The notes under the pieces were generated by a model. It was given only the letters and a program-made list of their open reading frames with translations. It had not been told where the DNA came from and made no database searches. From NCBI RefSeq assembly GCF_018499875.1, contig NZ_JAHBAY010000003.1, forward strand, positions 558,001 to 622,000: a stretch of 64,000 bases of DNA, given 5' to 3'. How positions within the stretch are numbered: position 1 is the stretch's first letter; each line of letters starts with the position of its first letter. This document shows positions 56,487-64,000 of the stretch, one piece after another. This stretch comes from Kineosporia corallincola. GTDB lineage: Bacteria > Actinomycetota > Actinomycetes > Actinomycetales > Kineosporiaceae. Position numbers and translations under genes: made by a program.

Positions 56487-57203
56487 ATGAGCCAGGGACG
56501 GCGTTCGGTGCTGCTCGACCGGCTGGAGCCGCGCCGCACCGGCAGCCCGCAGCAGGTGATCCTCGACGAGCTGCGCCGGGTGATCCTGGAGGGTGGTGCG
56601 CCGCCCGGCACCCTGATCCCGCTCGCCGAGGTGGCCGCGCTGTTCGGGGTCAGCCCGATCCCGGTGCGTGAGGCGCTGAAGACGCTGGTCGGCGAGAACC
56701 TGGTGACGCACCGGCCGAACGCCGGCTACGTGGTGGCCCGGCTGACCCGCCGCGAGCTGGCCGAGATCTACCTGGTGCGCGGGGTGCTGGAGTCCGCCGC
56801 GCTGCGGGCGGCGGTCGAGATGGCGACCCCGGCCGACGTCGCCGCGGCCCGCCGGGCGCACGCCGCCCTGGAGAACCTCCAGACCGACTGGGACCCGCGC
56901 GGTTACCACCGGGAGAGCCGGCACTTCCACCTCGCCCTGATCGCCCCCTGCCGGATGCGGCGGCTGATGCGGATGTTCGAGTCGGCGTGGAACGTGACCG
57001 AGCCGTTCCAGCCGATGCGCTGGCTGCCCGACACCGAGCGCGCCGAACTGCACGGCGAGCACACCACCATGCTCCAGGCCTTCATCGACCGGGACGCGGA
57101 CACCCTGCTGGAGGTGGCCGCCGGGCACCACCGGCGGCTGGAGAACGTGATCGGCACCCTGCCGGAACGCGCCGGGTTGCTGGCGGATCCGGAAGATATA
57201 TGA
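56487..57203 (+). CDS. GntR-family regulator (FCD subfamily)
   Basis: This 238-residue regulator has an N-terminal winged helix (QVILDELRRVILEGGAPPGT, VAALFGVSPIPVREALKTL, ENLVTHRPNAGYVV) and a helical FCD ligand-binding domain (LAEIYLVRGVLESAALRAAV onward). The His/Asp residues RHFHLALI and AAGHHRR fit the metal/ligand site of FadR/VanR-type proteins. It precedes an NCS1 transporter and a hydantoin-racemase-like gene on the same strand, so it probably senses a hydantoin, allantoin or related ring compound; that is inference. Leaderless start. Confidence 0.9.
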   Translation: MSQGRRSVLLDRLEPRRTGSPQQVILDELRRVILEGGAPPGTLIPLAEVAALFGVSPIPVREALKTLVGENLVTHRPNAGYVVARLTRRELAEIYLVRGVLESAALRAAVEMATPADVAAARRAHAALENLQTDWDPRGYHRESRHFHLALIAPCRMRRLMRMFESAWNVTEPFQPMRWLPDTERAELHGEHTTMLQAFIDRDADTLLEVAAGHHRRLENVIGTLPERAGLLADPEDI

Positions 57204-57282
57204 ACCGCGTCATCCCGGAGCAACAATCGCGACCTAGCGTCGTAAGGGCCCCCAGACCCCTCGGCCCGCCGGGAGTGCCCTC

Positions 57283-58779
57283 ATGGCTGACGACATCCTG
57301 CACCTGACCCCCGACCACCCGGCCGGGACGCCCCTGATCAAGGACGGGTACGACCCGCGCCTGACCAACGACGACCTCGCGCCGCTGGCCGAGCAGAAGT
57401 GGGGCACCTACAACATCTTCGCGTTCTGGATGTCCGACGTGCACAGCGTCGGCGGATACGTTACCGCGGGAAGCCTTTTCGCTCTCGGCCTGACCTCCTG
57501 GCAGGTGCTCGTCAGCCTGGTGGCGGGCATCCTCATCGTCCAGTTCTTCTGCAACCTGGTGGCGAAACCCAGCCAGGTGTCCGGGGTTCCGTACCCGGTG
57601 ATCTGCCGGGCGCCGTTCGGTGTGAAAGGCGCCAACATCCCGGCGATCATCCGCGGCTCGATCGCGGTGGCCTGGTACGGCATCCAGACCTACCTGGCCT
57701 CGGCCGCCCTCGACGTGGTGCTGGTGCGGCTGTTCGACGGCCTGGCCGCCTACGGACCCACCGGGACCCACAGCTTCCTCGGCCTGTCCTACCTGGGCTG
57801 GGGCACCTACGCGCTGCTCTGGGTGCTCCAGGCGGGCGTGTTCTGGATGGGCATGGAGAGCATCCGGCGATTCATCGACTTCTGCGGCCCGGCCGTCTAC
57901 GTGGTGATGTTCGCGCTCTGCGGCTACCTGCTGTGGAAGTCGGACTGGCACGTGTCGCTGAACCTGTCGTCGGAGAACCTGACCGGCTGGAGTGTGGTCA
58001 CCACCATGCTCTCGGCGATCGCCCTGGTCGTCTCCTACTTCTCCGGCCCGATGCTGAACTTCGGCGACTTCTCGCGCTACGGCCGTAGTTTCGACGCGGT
58101 GAAGCGCGGCAACCTGCTCGGCCTGCCGGTCAACTTCTTCGTCTTCTCGATCCTCACCGTGCTCACCGCCGCCGCCACCCTGCCGGTGTTCGGCGAGCTG
58201 ATCACCGACCCGGTCGAGACCGTGTCGCGCATCGACAACACCTTCGCCATCGTGCTCGGCGCCCTGACCTTCACCACCGCCACGATCGGCATCAACATCG
58301 TGGCCAACTTCATCTCCCCCGCGTTCGACTTCTCCAACGTCGACCCGCAGCGGATCAGCTGGCGCACCGGCGGCATGATCGCCGCCGTGGGCTCGGTCGT
58401 CCTGACGCCGTGGAACTGGTACGACAACGCCGACGCCATCCAGTACACGCTGGGTGTGCTCGGCGCCCTGATCGGCCCGCTGTTCGGGGTGCTGATCGCG
58501 GACTACTACCTGGTGCGCCGCCAGCAGTTGGTGGTGGACGACCTGTACACCATGTCGGAGACCGGAAAATACTGGTACTCGGGCGGTTACAACCCGGACG
58601 CGGTGTACTCCACGGCGATCGCCGGAGTGGTGTCGATCGCCTCGGTGCTGGTGCCGTCGATCACCGGTTCGGGCACCTGGATCAGCGACTACAGCTGGTT
58701 CATCGGCTGCGGGCTGGCATTCGCGGCGTACTGCCTGATCGCCGGGCGGGCCGGGTCGGTCACCCGCCGGGCCCTCTGA
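57283..58779 (+). CDS. NCS1 nucleobase/hydantoin/allantoin symporter
   Basis: This 498-residue permease has about 12 helices. The opening LTNDDLAPLAEQKWGTYNIF, then FWMSDVHSVGGYVTAGSLFA and PVICRAPFGVKGANIPAIIRG, is diagnostic of NCS1 carriers related to Mhp1 and allantoin permeases. Conserved WYGIQTYL and FDFSNVDPQRISWRTGG also fit. It imports a purine-related base or hydantoin with a cation; the ligand cannot be fixed. It is followed 5 bp later by the racemase gene, indicating an uptake and breakdown operon. Confidence 0.92.
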   Translation: MADDILHLTPDHPAGTPLIKDGYDPRLTNDDLAPLAEQKWGTYNIFAFWMSDVHSVGGYVTAGSLFALGLTSWQVLVSLVAGILIVQFFCNLVAKPSQVSGVPYPVICRAPFGVKGANIPAIIRGSIAVAWYGIQTYLASAALDVVLVRLFDGLAAYGPTGTHSFLGLSYLGWGTYALLWVLQAGVFWMGMESIRRFIDFCGPAVYVVMFALCGYLLWKSDWHVSLNLSSENLTGWSVVTTMLSAIALVVSYFSGPMLNFGDFSRYGRSFDAVKRGNLLGLPVNFFVFSILTVLTAAATLPVFGELITDPVETVSRIDNTFAIVLGALTFTTATIGINIVANFISPAFDFSNVDPQRISWRTGGMIAAVGSVVLTPWNWYDNADAIQYTLGVLGALIGPLFGVLIADYYLVRRQQLVVDDLYTMSETGKYWYSGGYNPDAVYSTAIAGVVSIASVLVPSITGSGTWISDYSWFIGCGLAFAAYCLIAGRAGSVTRRAL

Positions 58780-58784
58780 CCACC

Positions 58785-59510
58785 GTGCTGATCCGGGTGA
58801 TCAACCCGAACACCACCGCCTCGATGACCGCGTCGATCGGCCGGGCCGCCCGTACGGTGGCCGGGCCCGGCACGGTGGTCGAGGCGGTGAACCCGGCCAC
58901 CGGCCCGGCGTCGATCGAGAGTCACTACGACGAGGCGCTGGCGGTGCCCGGCCTGCTCGCGGAGATCCGGCGCGAGGGTGCTTCCGCCCACGTGGTGGCC
59001 TGTTTCGGCGATCCTGGCCTGGACGCGGCCCGGGAGCTGGCGAGCGCCCCGGTGATCGGGATCGCCGAGGCCGCGATGCACGCCGCCGCGTTCCTCGGGC
59101 GCGGGTTCAGCGTGGTCACCACGCTGGCCCGCACCACCGGCCGGGCCCGTGACCTGGCCCACGCCTACGGTTTCGGCGAGCGCTGCCGGGGTGTGCACAG
59201 CTGCGAGATCCCGGTGCTGGCACTGGAGACCGATCCGGCCGCGCGCGCGGTGATCACCGAGCGGTGCCGCCGGGCGCTGGAGACCGACGGCTCGGACGCG
59301 ATCGTGCTGGGTTGCGCCGGCATGGCCGATCTCTGCTCCGGCATCTCGGCCACTCTCGGGGTGCCGGTGGTGGACGGCGTGGCGGCCGCGACGGTGTTCG
59401 CCGAGTCGCTGGTGCGCCTGCGGCTGGCCACCGGCAAGCAGGGCGAGTTCGCCCTGCCGCCGGCCAAGGCCTACACCGGGATCCTCGCCCCCTGGGCACT
59501 TGTACAGTGA
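58785..59510 (+). CDS. Asp/Glu/hydantoin racemase family protein
   Basis: This 241-residue protein opens with IRVINPNTTASMT, a hallmark of hydantoin racemases and related enzymes. The two catalytic cysteines are Cys73 (ACFGDPGLDAARE) and Cys177 (VLGCAGM). With the upstream NCS1 carrier and GntR regulator it likely racemises 5-substituted hydantoins or allantoin. No hydantoinase or carbamoylase is adjacent. The GTG start is 5 bp after the permease stop; its own stop overlaps the start of a small membrane protein (GTGA). Confidence 0.9.
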   Translation: MLIRVINPNTTASMTASIGRAARTVAGPGTVVEAVNPATGPASIESHYDEALAVPGLLAEIRREGASAHVVACFGDPGLDAARELASAPVIGIAEAAMHAAAFLGRGFSVVTTLARTTGRARDLAHAYGFGERCRGVHSCEIPVLALETDPAARAVITERCRRALETDGSDAIVLGCAGMADLCSGISATLGVPVVDGVAAATVFAESLVRLRLATGKQGEFALPPAKAYTGILAPWALVQ

Positions 59511-59716
59511 CCGGCGTGGAAGCCGTGGTCCTGATCGTCATCCTGGTGGCCGCCGTCGTGGTGCTGGGGCTGACGCTGCGCGTCGTGATCACCGCGGTGA
59601 GGCAGTCCCGCCGTGGTGAGGTGCCCACCGAGGAGCAGCGCACCCAGATCATGCGGCTGGGGGCCGCCGGCCTGGTGCTGGTGCTGCTGGCCCTGCTGGC
59701 ACCGGTGTTCTTCTGA
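59507..59716 (+). CDS. 69-residue membrane protein, coupled to racemase gene
   Basis: The GTG overlaps the racemase stop codon. The product has one hydrophobic helix near the N-terminus (VVLIVILVAAVVVLGLTL), a short charged loop (RQSRRGEVPTEEQRTQ) and a second helix (LGAAGLVLVLLALLAPVFF). This is a two-helix hairpin with no known family. The overlap suggests translation coupled to the racemase. Confidence 0.65.
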   Translation: MTGVEAVVLIVILVAAVVVLGLTLRVVITAVRQSRRGEVPTEEQRTQIMRLGAAGLVLVLLALLAPVFF

Positions 59717-59735
59717 CCCGCCGGCGCCCGTCTCG

Positions 59736-59879
59736 TCAGCGCACGCGGTAGCCGATCAGCACCGCGCTGACCAGAATCAGCATGATCACCGCCGGATAGA
59801 GGTCGCCGGAGAACGCGAGCCCCGCCGCGATCAGCAACCCGACACCGCATCCGACCCACACCCACGCCGACGTCTTCAT
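59736..59879 (-). CDS. 47-residue two-helix membrane peptide
   Basis: The ATG at 59879 has a strong GGGAGG site five nt upstream. The product begins MKTSAWVWVGCGVGLLIAAG, continues with FSGDLYPAVIMLILVSAVLIG and ends YRVR. It has two hydrophobic helices linked by a short polar turn. I recognise no family. It converges on the 69-residue membrane protein gene, 19 bp away. Confidence 0.6.
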   Translation of the reverse strand: MKTSAWVWVGCGVGLLIAAGLAFSGDLYPAVIMLILVSAVLIGYRVR

Positions 59880-59973
59880 CCGCGACCTCCCGCACCCTGA
59901 GCCCCCGCGCCCTCACACTACGTCGGCATGACCGGCTTGCCCAGATTCCTCCGGTCACGACGTTGCCGGCCCG

Positions 59974-60111
59974 TCAGGGAAGGCCAGGCGCGTTCAGCCC
60001 GGCAGTGCCCTGCTTGACCCCGGCCGGCACCAGCGCGTTCGGCTCCGCCCGCATCGCGCCCGGCGACCCGAGTTCCATCACCCTCAGCCCGTCGATCCTC
60101 GGCCGGCCCAT
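59974..60111 (-). CDS. 45-residue small ORF overlapping phosphotransferase 3' end
   Basis: ATG 60111 is preceded by AGAAGGAG with a 5-nt spacer, an excellent ribosome binding site. The frame begins MGRPRIDGLRVMELGSPGAM and ends GTAGLNAPGLP. It overlaps the last 28 bp of the phosphotransferase in another frame. No homologous family is recognised; it could be a small protein translated after the kinase gene. Confidence 0.45.
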   Translation of the reverse strand: MGRPRIDGLRVMELGSPGAMRAEPNALVPAGVKQGTAGLNAPGLP

Positions 60112-60923
60112 CCGTGCTCCTTCTGTGTCGCCAGGTCCGCGGGCAACCCCGCGACCCAGTCTCTCTCGGCCGCCAGCCGGGCGCGGCCCGTGTCCGTGCC
60201 CCAGTGCGCGAAGGCCTCGTCGCCCGCCGCCACCCGGCCCAGCACGAAACGTTCCCCTGCCCGCCGCCGTTCGTCGAGCACGGCGGGCAACGCCGAACGG
60301 CCGTCGTCCGACAGGCCGTACCCGTCGAGCAGAATCCCCAGCCGGCGCCGGATCTCGTGCTCACCGAACCGTGCCGTCGCCGGGTCGCGACGGCTGGGAT
60401 GGGTGAAGGGAACGCACAGCCGGGCCGTGCTCGCGACGTCCCACACCCGCCGTCCCGGGGCGGCGAACTCCCAGTCGAGCAGCCCGGTCGCCAGGCCGTT
60501 GCGGGCGACCACGTTCTCCGGGCAGACATCGGTGTGCACGATCAGCGGGCCGCCCTGCGGATCGGCGAACCCCGGGTTCCACACCACCTCCGCAGGAGGC
60601 ATCCAGCCGTCCAGCGCGTCGTGCACCCGGCGCAGCAACCGCCCGAGCGAGGCCAGGTAGTCGTCGGTGAGGGACCAGTCCGGGAACGGCGGCAGGGCGA
60701 CATCACCCGGAATCCAGCTGACCACCTCGCGCCCCTGCCCGTCCCGTCCCAGCGGCCGGGGCGCCGTTCCCGGCGCTTTCTCGTCCAGCCGGGCCAGCAC
60801 GGCCTGCACACCGGCGCTGTGCGCGCCCCACGGCCGCCGCACCGTGTCACCCACCCGGAACACCCGGCCGGCATTCGTCACCGCGCCGGCCAGCGGTATC
60901 TCCTCGTTCCCAAAATCCGTCAC
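60084..60923 (-). CDS. Aminoglycoside phosphotransferase-fold kinase
   Basis: This roughly 279-residue protein of the APH/choline kinase fold has catalytic-loop VHTDVCPENVV (HxDxxxxN) followed by the metal-binding LLDWEFAAPG. The N-terminal lobe is short, with VFRVGDTVRRPWG in place of a clear nucleotide-binding Lys. The second half is helical. The substrate is unknown; resistance to an antibiotic is possible but unproved. GTG 60923 is chosen because GGAGGAG lies 8 nt upstream, giving MTDFGNEEIP. It is divergent from a LuxR-type HTH fragment. Confidence 0.85.
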   Translation of the reverse strand: MTDFGNEEIPLAGAVTNAGRVFRVGDTVRRPWGAHSAGVQAVLARLDEKAPGTAPRPLGRDGQGREVVSWIPGDVALPPFPDWSLTDDYLASLGRLLRRVHDALDGWMPPAEVVWNPGFADPQGGPLIVHTDVCPENVVARNGLATGLLDWEFAAPGRRVWDVASTARLCVPFTHPSRRDPATARFGEHEIRRRLGILLDGYGLSDDGRSALPAVLDERRRAGERFVLGRVAAGDEAFAHWGTDTGRARLAAERDWVAGLPADLATQKEHGWAGRGSTG

Positions 60924-60952
60924 GTCCCGAGTCTCCTCCCTGAGCAAGACCA

Positions 60953-61210
60953 TTGAGGACGACGAACAGACGGCGAACGCGGATCGTCGCCTCCGACCGG
61001 GCCGGCAAGCTGACGGCCCGCGAGCACGAGACCCTGCGCCTGCTGGCCCAGGGCCTCTCGAATGCCGAGATCGGTGCCTGGCTCCACGTCACCGAGGCCA
61101 CGGTGAAGAGCCACGTCAGCAGCCTGCTCCTGAAACTCGGCCTGCGCGACCGGGTGCAGGCCGTGGTCTTCGCCTACGAGAACGGGCTCGTGGTGGCCGG
61201 AGGCGAATGA
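60953..61210 (+). CDS. LuxR-type HTH protein lacking a receiver domain
   Basis: This 85-residue HTH has [40 protein letters not shown] and [16 protein letters not shown]. These segments are the usual C-terminal output domain of NarL-type response regulators, whose receiver domain is missing here. An in-frame stop at 60941 prevents extension, so the only start is TTG 60953 or later, without a good ribosome binding site. It may be a remnant after deletion, or a stand-alone HTH of the GerE type. Confidence 0.7.
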   Translation: MRTTNRRRTRIVASDRAGKLTAREHETLRLLAQGLSNAEIGAWLHVTEATVKSHVSSLLLKLGLRDRVQAVVFAYENGLVVAGGE

Positions 61211-61253
61211 ACCGCACCACCCGCCAGCCGATCGGCCGGTAGGGGCCACCCCG

Positions 61254-61301
61254 GAATGAGGGACGCCCTCCAGCCCGCGGGCTGGAGGGCGTCCCTCATT
61301 C
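61254..61301. terminator. Strong bidirectional terminator
   Basis: A 48-bp perfect palindrome (arms 61254-61277 and 61278-61301) would fold as RNA into a 22-bp stem with a CGCG loop. It lies between the convergent LuxR-type fragment and the ABC permease gene. Confidence 0.88.
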
Positions 61302-61315
61302 GTGGGCCACGAAAA

Positions 61316-62239
61316 TCAGCTCGCGGCAGCCAGTTCACGGGCCTCGGCGGGCTGGCCCTGGGCCTGCTCGAGCCCTTCGGCGCTCCGGCGCCTCGGCCAC
61401 CAGGACGGGTTGCCCCGGCCCTGACCGCCGAGCGCGGCGGAGACCCGGTCGAGGTAGATCGCCAGCACGACCACGGCCAGACCGCCCTCGATCGAGGCAC
61501 CGATCTGGAGGCTCTGCACGGCCGAGACCACGATGCCGCCCAGGCCCTCACCGCCGACCAGACCGGCGACGACGACCATCGACAGCGCCAGCATGATCAC
61601 CTGGTTGACACCCGCCATGATCGACGGCATGGCCAGCGGAAGCTGCACCTCCCGCAGGACCTCCCAGCGCGAGGCACCGAAAGCGGCCGAAGCCTCCACG
61701 GTTTCGCCGTCCACCTGGCGGATACCGAGCTGGGTCAGGCGCACCGCGGGCGGGGCCGCGAACACCACCGTGGCGATCATGCCCGGCACCGCGCCGATGC
61801 CGAAGAACAGCACCGTCGGCAGCAGGTACACGAAAGTCGGCACGGTCTGCATGAAGTCGAGCACCGGCGCGACGATCGCCCGCACCACCGGGTTGAACGC
61901 CGACCAGATGCCCACCGGAATGCCGATCAGCAGCGCCACCGCGGTGGCCAGCAGCACGGTGGCCAGGCTCTGCATCGTCTCGTACCACAGGTCCATCGAG
62001 TCGACCAGCAGCAGGCCCACCACGAGCAGCACGGTCAGGCCGATGCGCCGGGTGATCACCAGCGCGATCACGCCGAACACCACGGTCATCGGCAGCGGCT
62101 GGAGGCCCGCCACGATGTCGTAGGTCCAGCGCAGCAGGTGGCTCAGCACCGTGGTGAGCCAGTCGAAGAACCCGTCGAGATGGTCGGTGAGCCAGTCGAT
62201 GACGTCCTCACCGTACTGGCCGATCTTGAGGTCAGGCAT
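61316..62239 (-). CDS. Glycine betaine/proline ABC transporter permease
   Basis: This 307-residue ProW/OpuAB-like permease has about six helices. The permease coupling loop reads EASAAFGASRWEVLREVQLP, preceded by GIGAVPGMIATVVFAAPPAVR, both diagnostic of the osmoprotectant family. The N-terminus GEDVIDWLTDHLDGFFDWL matches the usual opening. The start overlaps the upstream ATPase gene by 8 bp. The C-terminal ~30 residues are a Gln/Ala/Glu-rich tail. It is part of an operon with the ATPase and binding protein. Confidence 0.93.
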   Translation of the reverse strand: MPDLKIGQYGEDVIDWLTDHLDGFFDWLTTVLSHLLRWTYDIVAGLQPLPMTVVFGVIALVITRRIGLTVLLVVGLLLVDSMDLWYETMQSLATVLLATAVALLIGIPVGIWSAFNPVVRAIVAPVLDFMQTVPTFVYLLPTVLFFGIGAVPGMIATVVFAAPPAVRLTQLGIRQVDGETVEASAAFGASRWEVLREVQLPLAMPSIMAGVNQVIMLALSMVVVAGLVGGEGLGGIVVSAVQSLQIGASIEGGLAVVVLAIYLDRVSAALGGQGRGNPSWWPRRRSAEGLEQAQGQPAEARELAAAS

Positions 62240-63434
62240 GGACGGCGGCCTCCTCGCGGGCCTCGGGAACGCTCGACAGACTGGACAGGATGGCCGCGCG
62301 GGGCACGACGCCGGCCAGCTTGCCGCCCTCGTCCACCACGGTGACCGGCACGACCTGGCGGCCGGCCAGGTGCATGAAGTCACCGATCACGGCGTCCGGC
62401 TTCACCGCGTGGTAGTCCTTGGTGACCGCCCGGGCCAGGTCTTTCTGGCCTCGCGTGATCGCGTCGTGCAGATGGGTGTCGGTGACCACGCCGAGCAGGT
62501 GCCCGTCGTCTTCCAGCACGAACGCGCCGGTGGCCTCGTTGTCGGCCAGGCGGGTGAGCGCCGCGCGCGGCTCCTCGCCCACCCGGAAGGTGAGCAGCGC
62601 GGGACGCACCAGGTCGGCGGCGGTGAGCACCCGGGCCCGGTCGACGTCGGCCACGAACTCGCTGACGTAGTCGTCGGCGGGCCGGGCGACGATCTCGACG
62701 CCGGCCCCGACCTGCACCACCCTGCCGTCGCGCATCACCATGATCCGGTCGCCGATCCGCATCGCCTCGTTCAGATCGTGCGTGACGAACACCGTGGTGC
62801 GCCGGTCCTCGGCCTGCAACTGCATGAGCAGGTCTTGCATGTCGCGGCGGATCAGCGGGTCGAGGGCCGAGAACGGCTCGTCCATCAGCAGAATCGGCGG
62901 GTCCACAGCCAGTGCCCGGGCCAGGCCGACCCGCTGGCGCATACCGCCCGACAGCTCGTGCGGGTACTTCGAGCCGCGGCCCGACAGACCCACCCGGTTC
63001 AGCGCGGCGTCGGCCTTCTCGAACCGCTCGCTCTTCGACACACCACGCACCTTCAGCCCGTAGGCCGCGTTCTCCAGCACCGTGCGGTGCGGGAACAGCG
63101 AGAAGTGCTGGAAGACCATGCCGATCTTCTGGTTCCGGATCTGCCGCAGCCGGGAATCGGGCACCCCGACGATGTTCTCGCCGTCGATCAGCAGCTCACC
63201 GGCGCTCGGCTCGTTGAGGCGGTTGATCATGCGCAGCACGGTGGACTTGCCCGAACCGGAAAGGCCCATCACGACGAACATCTCACCGGTCTCGATGGTG
63301 AAGTTCACGTCGTGCGCGCCGAGGTAGCCGCCGGCCTTCGCCACCGCCGCGGCCGGATCATCGTCCGCCAGAGCCCTTTTCGCCGCCCCGGCACTCAGCC
63401 CGTAGGCCTTGCTCAGTCCTTTGCCCTCGATCAT
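62232..63434 (-). CDS. Glycine betaine/proline ABC transporter ATPase with CBS domains
   Basis: This 400-residue ProV/OpuAA-type ATPase has Walker A GLSGSGKST, Q-loop FQHFSLFPH, signature LSGGMRQRV, Walker B ILLMDEPFSALD and H-loop VTHD. After the ATPase domain, from about residue 275, two CBS modules follow (RPALLTFRVGEEPRAAL and AVKPDAVIGDFMHLAGR), the ionic-strength sensor of this family. The N-terminus has the usual ALA insertion (KRALADDD). The start overlaps the binding-protein stop (ATGA), a tight operon. Confidence 0.94.
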   Translation of the reverse strand: MIEGKGLSKAYGLSAGAAKRALADDDPAAAVAKAGGYLGAHDVNFTIETGEMFVVMGLSGSGKSTVLRMINRLNEPSAGELLIDGENIVGVPDSRLRQIRNQKIGMVFQHFSLFPHRTVLENAAYGLKVRGVSKSERFEKADAALNRVGLSGRGSKYPHELSGGMRQRVGLARALAVDPPILLMDEPFSALDPLIRRDMQDLLMQLQAEDRRTTVFVTHDLNEAMRIGDRIMVMRDGRVVQVGAGVEIVARPADDYVSEFVADVDRARVLTAADLVRPALLTFRVGEEPRAALTRLADNEATGAFVLEDDGHLLGVVTDTHLHDAITRGQKDLARAVTKDYHAVKPDAVIGDFMHLAGRQVVPVTVVDEGGKLAGVVPRAAILSSLSSVPEAREEAAVHA

Positions 63435-64000
63435 TTGACGATCACCGACTCCGCGTCCTGTCCGTCGCTGGATTTCACGCCTTCGAGGAAGGCACTCACC
63501 TGGTCCGGGTTGGCCTCGATCCACGCCGCCGCGATGTCGCTCAGCGACTTCGACTCCTTGTCGTGGTCGTAGTAGAACTGCCCGGCCTCGTCCGTGGTGA
63601 ACGTGAGGTTCTTCAGGAATGTGGCGATGTTCGGGTTGTCGTCCGACCAGCCCTTGCGCGACACCGTGCGGATCGTGCCCGCGCCGCCCCAGACCTTGTC
63701 CGGGTCTTCCAGGAACGTGGCCTTGAACTGCACGGTCATCCAGTGCGGGCTCCAGCCCAGGAACACGATGGCGTCCCCGGCCTTCTCCGCCTTCTCGACC
63801 TGCGCGAGCATCGCCGCGGTGCCGCTCTCGACCAGCTTCCAGTCGCCCAGGCCGTAGGCGTCGTCGTCGATCGCGTCCTGGATCGTCTCGTTGCCCGGCG
63901 AGCCGGCCTCGATGCCGTAGATCTTGTGGCCGAACTCGTCACCGTGCTCGGCCAGGTCGGCCAGCGACGAGATGCCCAGCCGCTGCGCCACGTCACCCGG
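63431..64000 (-). CDS. Glycine betaine ABC transporter substrate-binding protein, 5' end outside window
   Basis: The visible C-terminal ~190 residues of an OpuAC/ProX-type binding protein include IYGIEAGSPGNETIQDAI, VFLGWSPHWMTVQF and KGWSDDNPNIATFLKNL, typical of the type II lobe. Trp residues that form the betaine cage are visible in GWSPHWM. The signal peptide and first lobe lie beyond the right edge. It is the first known gene of the osmoprotectant uptake operon running leftward. Confidence 0.92.
   Translation of the reverse strand, partial: PGDVAQRLGISSLADLAEHGDEFGHKIYGIEAGSPGNETIQDAIDDDAYGLGDWKLVESGTAAMLAQVEKAEKAGDAIVFLGWSPHWMTVQFKATFLEDPDKVWGGAGTIRTVSRKGWSDDNPNIATFLKNLTFTTDEAGQFYYDHDKESKSLSDIAAAWIEANPDQVSAFLEGVKSSDGQDAESVIVK

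Overview
This is about 64 kb of very GC-rich, gene-dense DNA from an actinobacterium. The evidence is GC-rich third codon positions, frequent GTG and TTG starts, and a principal sigma factor with a long acidic/Lys-Ala N-terminus of the HrdB/SigA type. A topoisomerase IV pair (parE, parC) lies beside it with a DUF7455 protein. There is also an actinomycete-type SAM-IV riboswitch, a mycobacterial-type SOS box and several candidate leaderless promoters. A Kineosporia-like actinomycete is a plausible guess from gene content, but the sequence alone does not prove it. No rRNA, tRNA, CRISPR array, prophage or transposase gene was seen. Most of the window is ordinary chromosome with scattered decayed loci and repeats.

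Layout. 1-4000: two tandem, closely related ABC exporters (the first cut by the window edge), separated by a 36-codon basic/proline-rich ORF with its own strong ribosome binding site and a strong terminator. 4-15.5 kb: DUF456 and DUF7455 proteins, parE with an SOS box, a degenerate GGDEF protein, a divergent CGNR regulator/methyltransferase pair around a palindromic operator, parC, a collapsed LysR-MFS pair, and the principal sigma factor. 15.7-25.7 kb: HhH-GPD repair protein, universal stress protein, Nudix hydrolase, a SAM-IV-controlled metY-metX operon, DUF4192, a secreted matrixin-like protease, an intact GGDEF protein and PPi-dependent phosphofructokinase. 25.8-33.2 kb: YccF, ABC-F ATPase, ATP-dependent DNA ligase coupled to a PAP2 phosphatase, DUF397, PAC2 protein, and a PadR regulator with a long Gly-rich region and a palindromic operator. 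33.2-47.2 kb: a 24-bp repeat tract, PhoD phosphatase, a MecA_N-type penicillin-binding protein, a GT87-like mannosyltransferase, an M50-like protease, SRPBCC protein, PRPP synthetase, and two tandem secreted beta-propeller-like proteins with FlgD-Ig-like C-termini. 47.2-64 kb: Rieske lipoprotein, HrpA helicase, MarR regulator, 5'-3' exonuclease, a frameshifted gene, MFS exporter with divergent ArsR-like regulator, a GntR/NCS1 transporter/hydantoin-racemase operon, three small ORFs, a phosphotransferase, a LuxR-type HTH remnant, and a glycine betaine ABC operon running off the right edge.

The most notable structure is (i) the small ORF plus terminator in front of the second ABC exporter, which could be a leader-peptide attenuator; (ii) a dispersed short repeat built on CTCCTCGTCGTCCACCATT, found singly in intergenic gaps, as a perfect inverted pair, and inside two genes; (iii) a GGDEF protein that lost its active site but kept its c-di-GMP I-site; (iv) LexA-type control of topoisomerase IV; and (v) clear operators at the CGNR/methyltransferase and PadR loci. 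Start codons were chosen by ribosome binding sites or by TAnnnT boxes 6-8 nt upstream (candidate leaderless mRNAs), so several differ from the longest possible reading frame.
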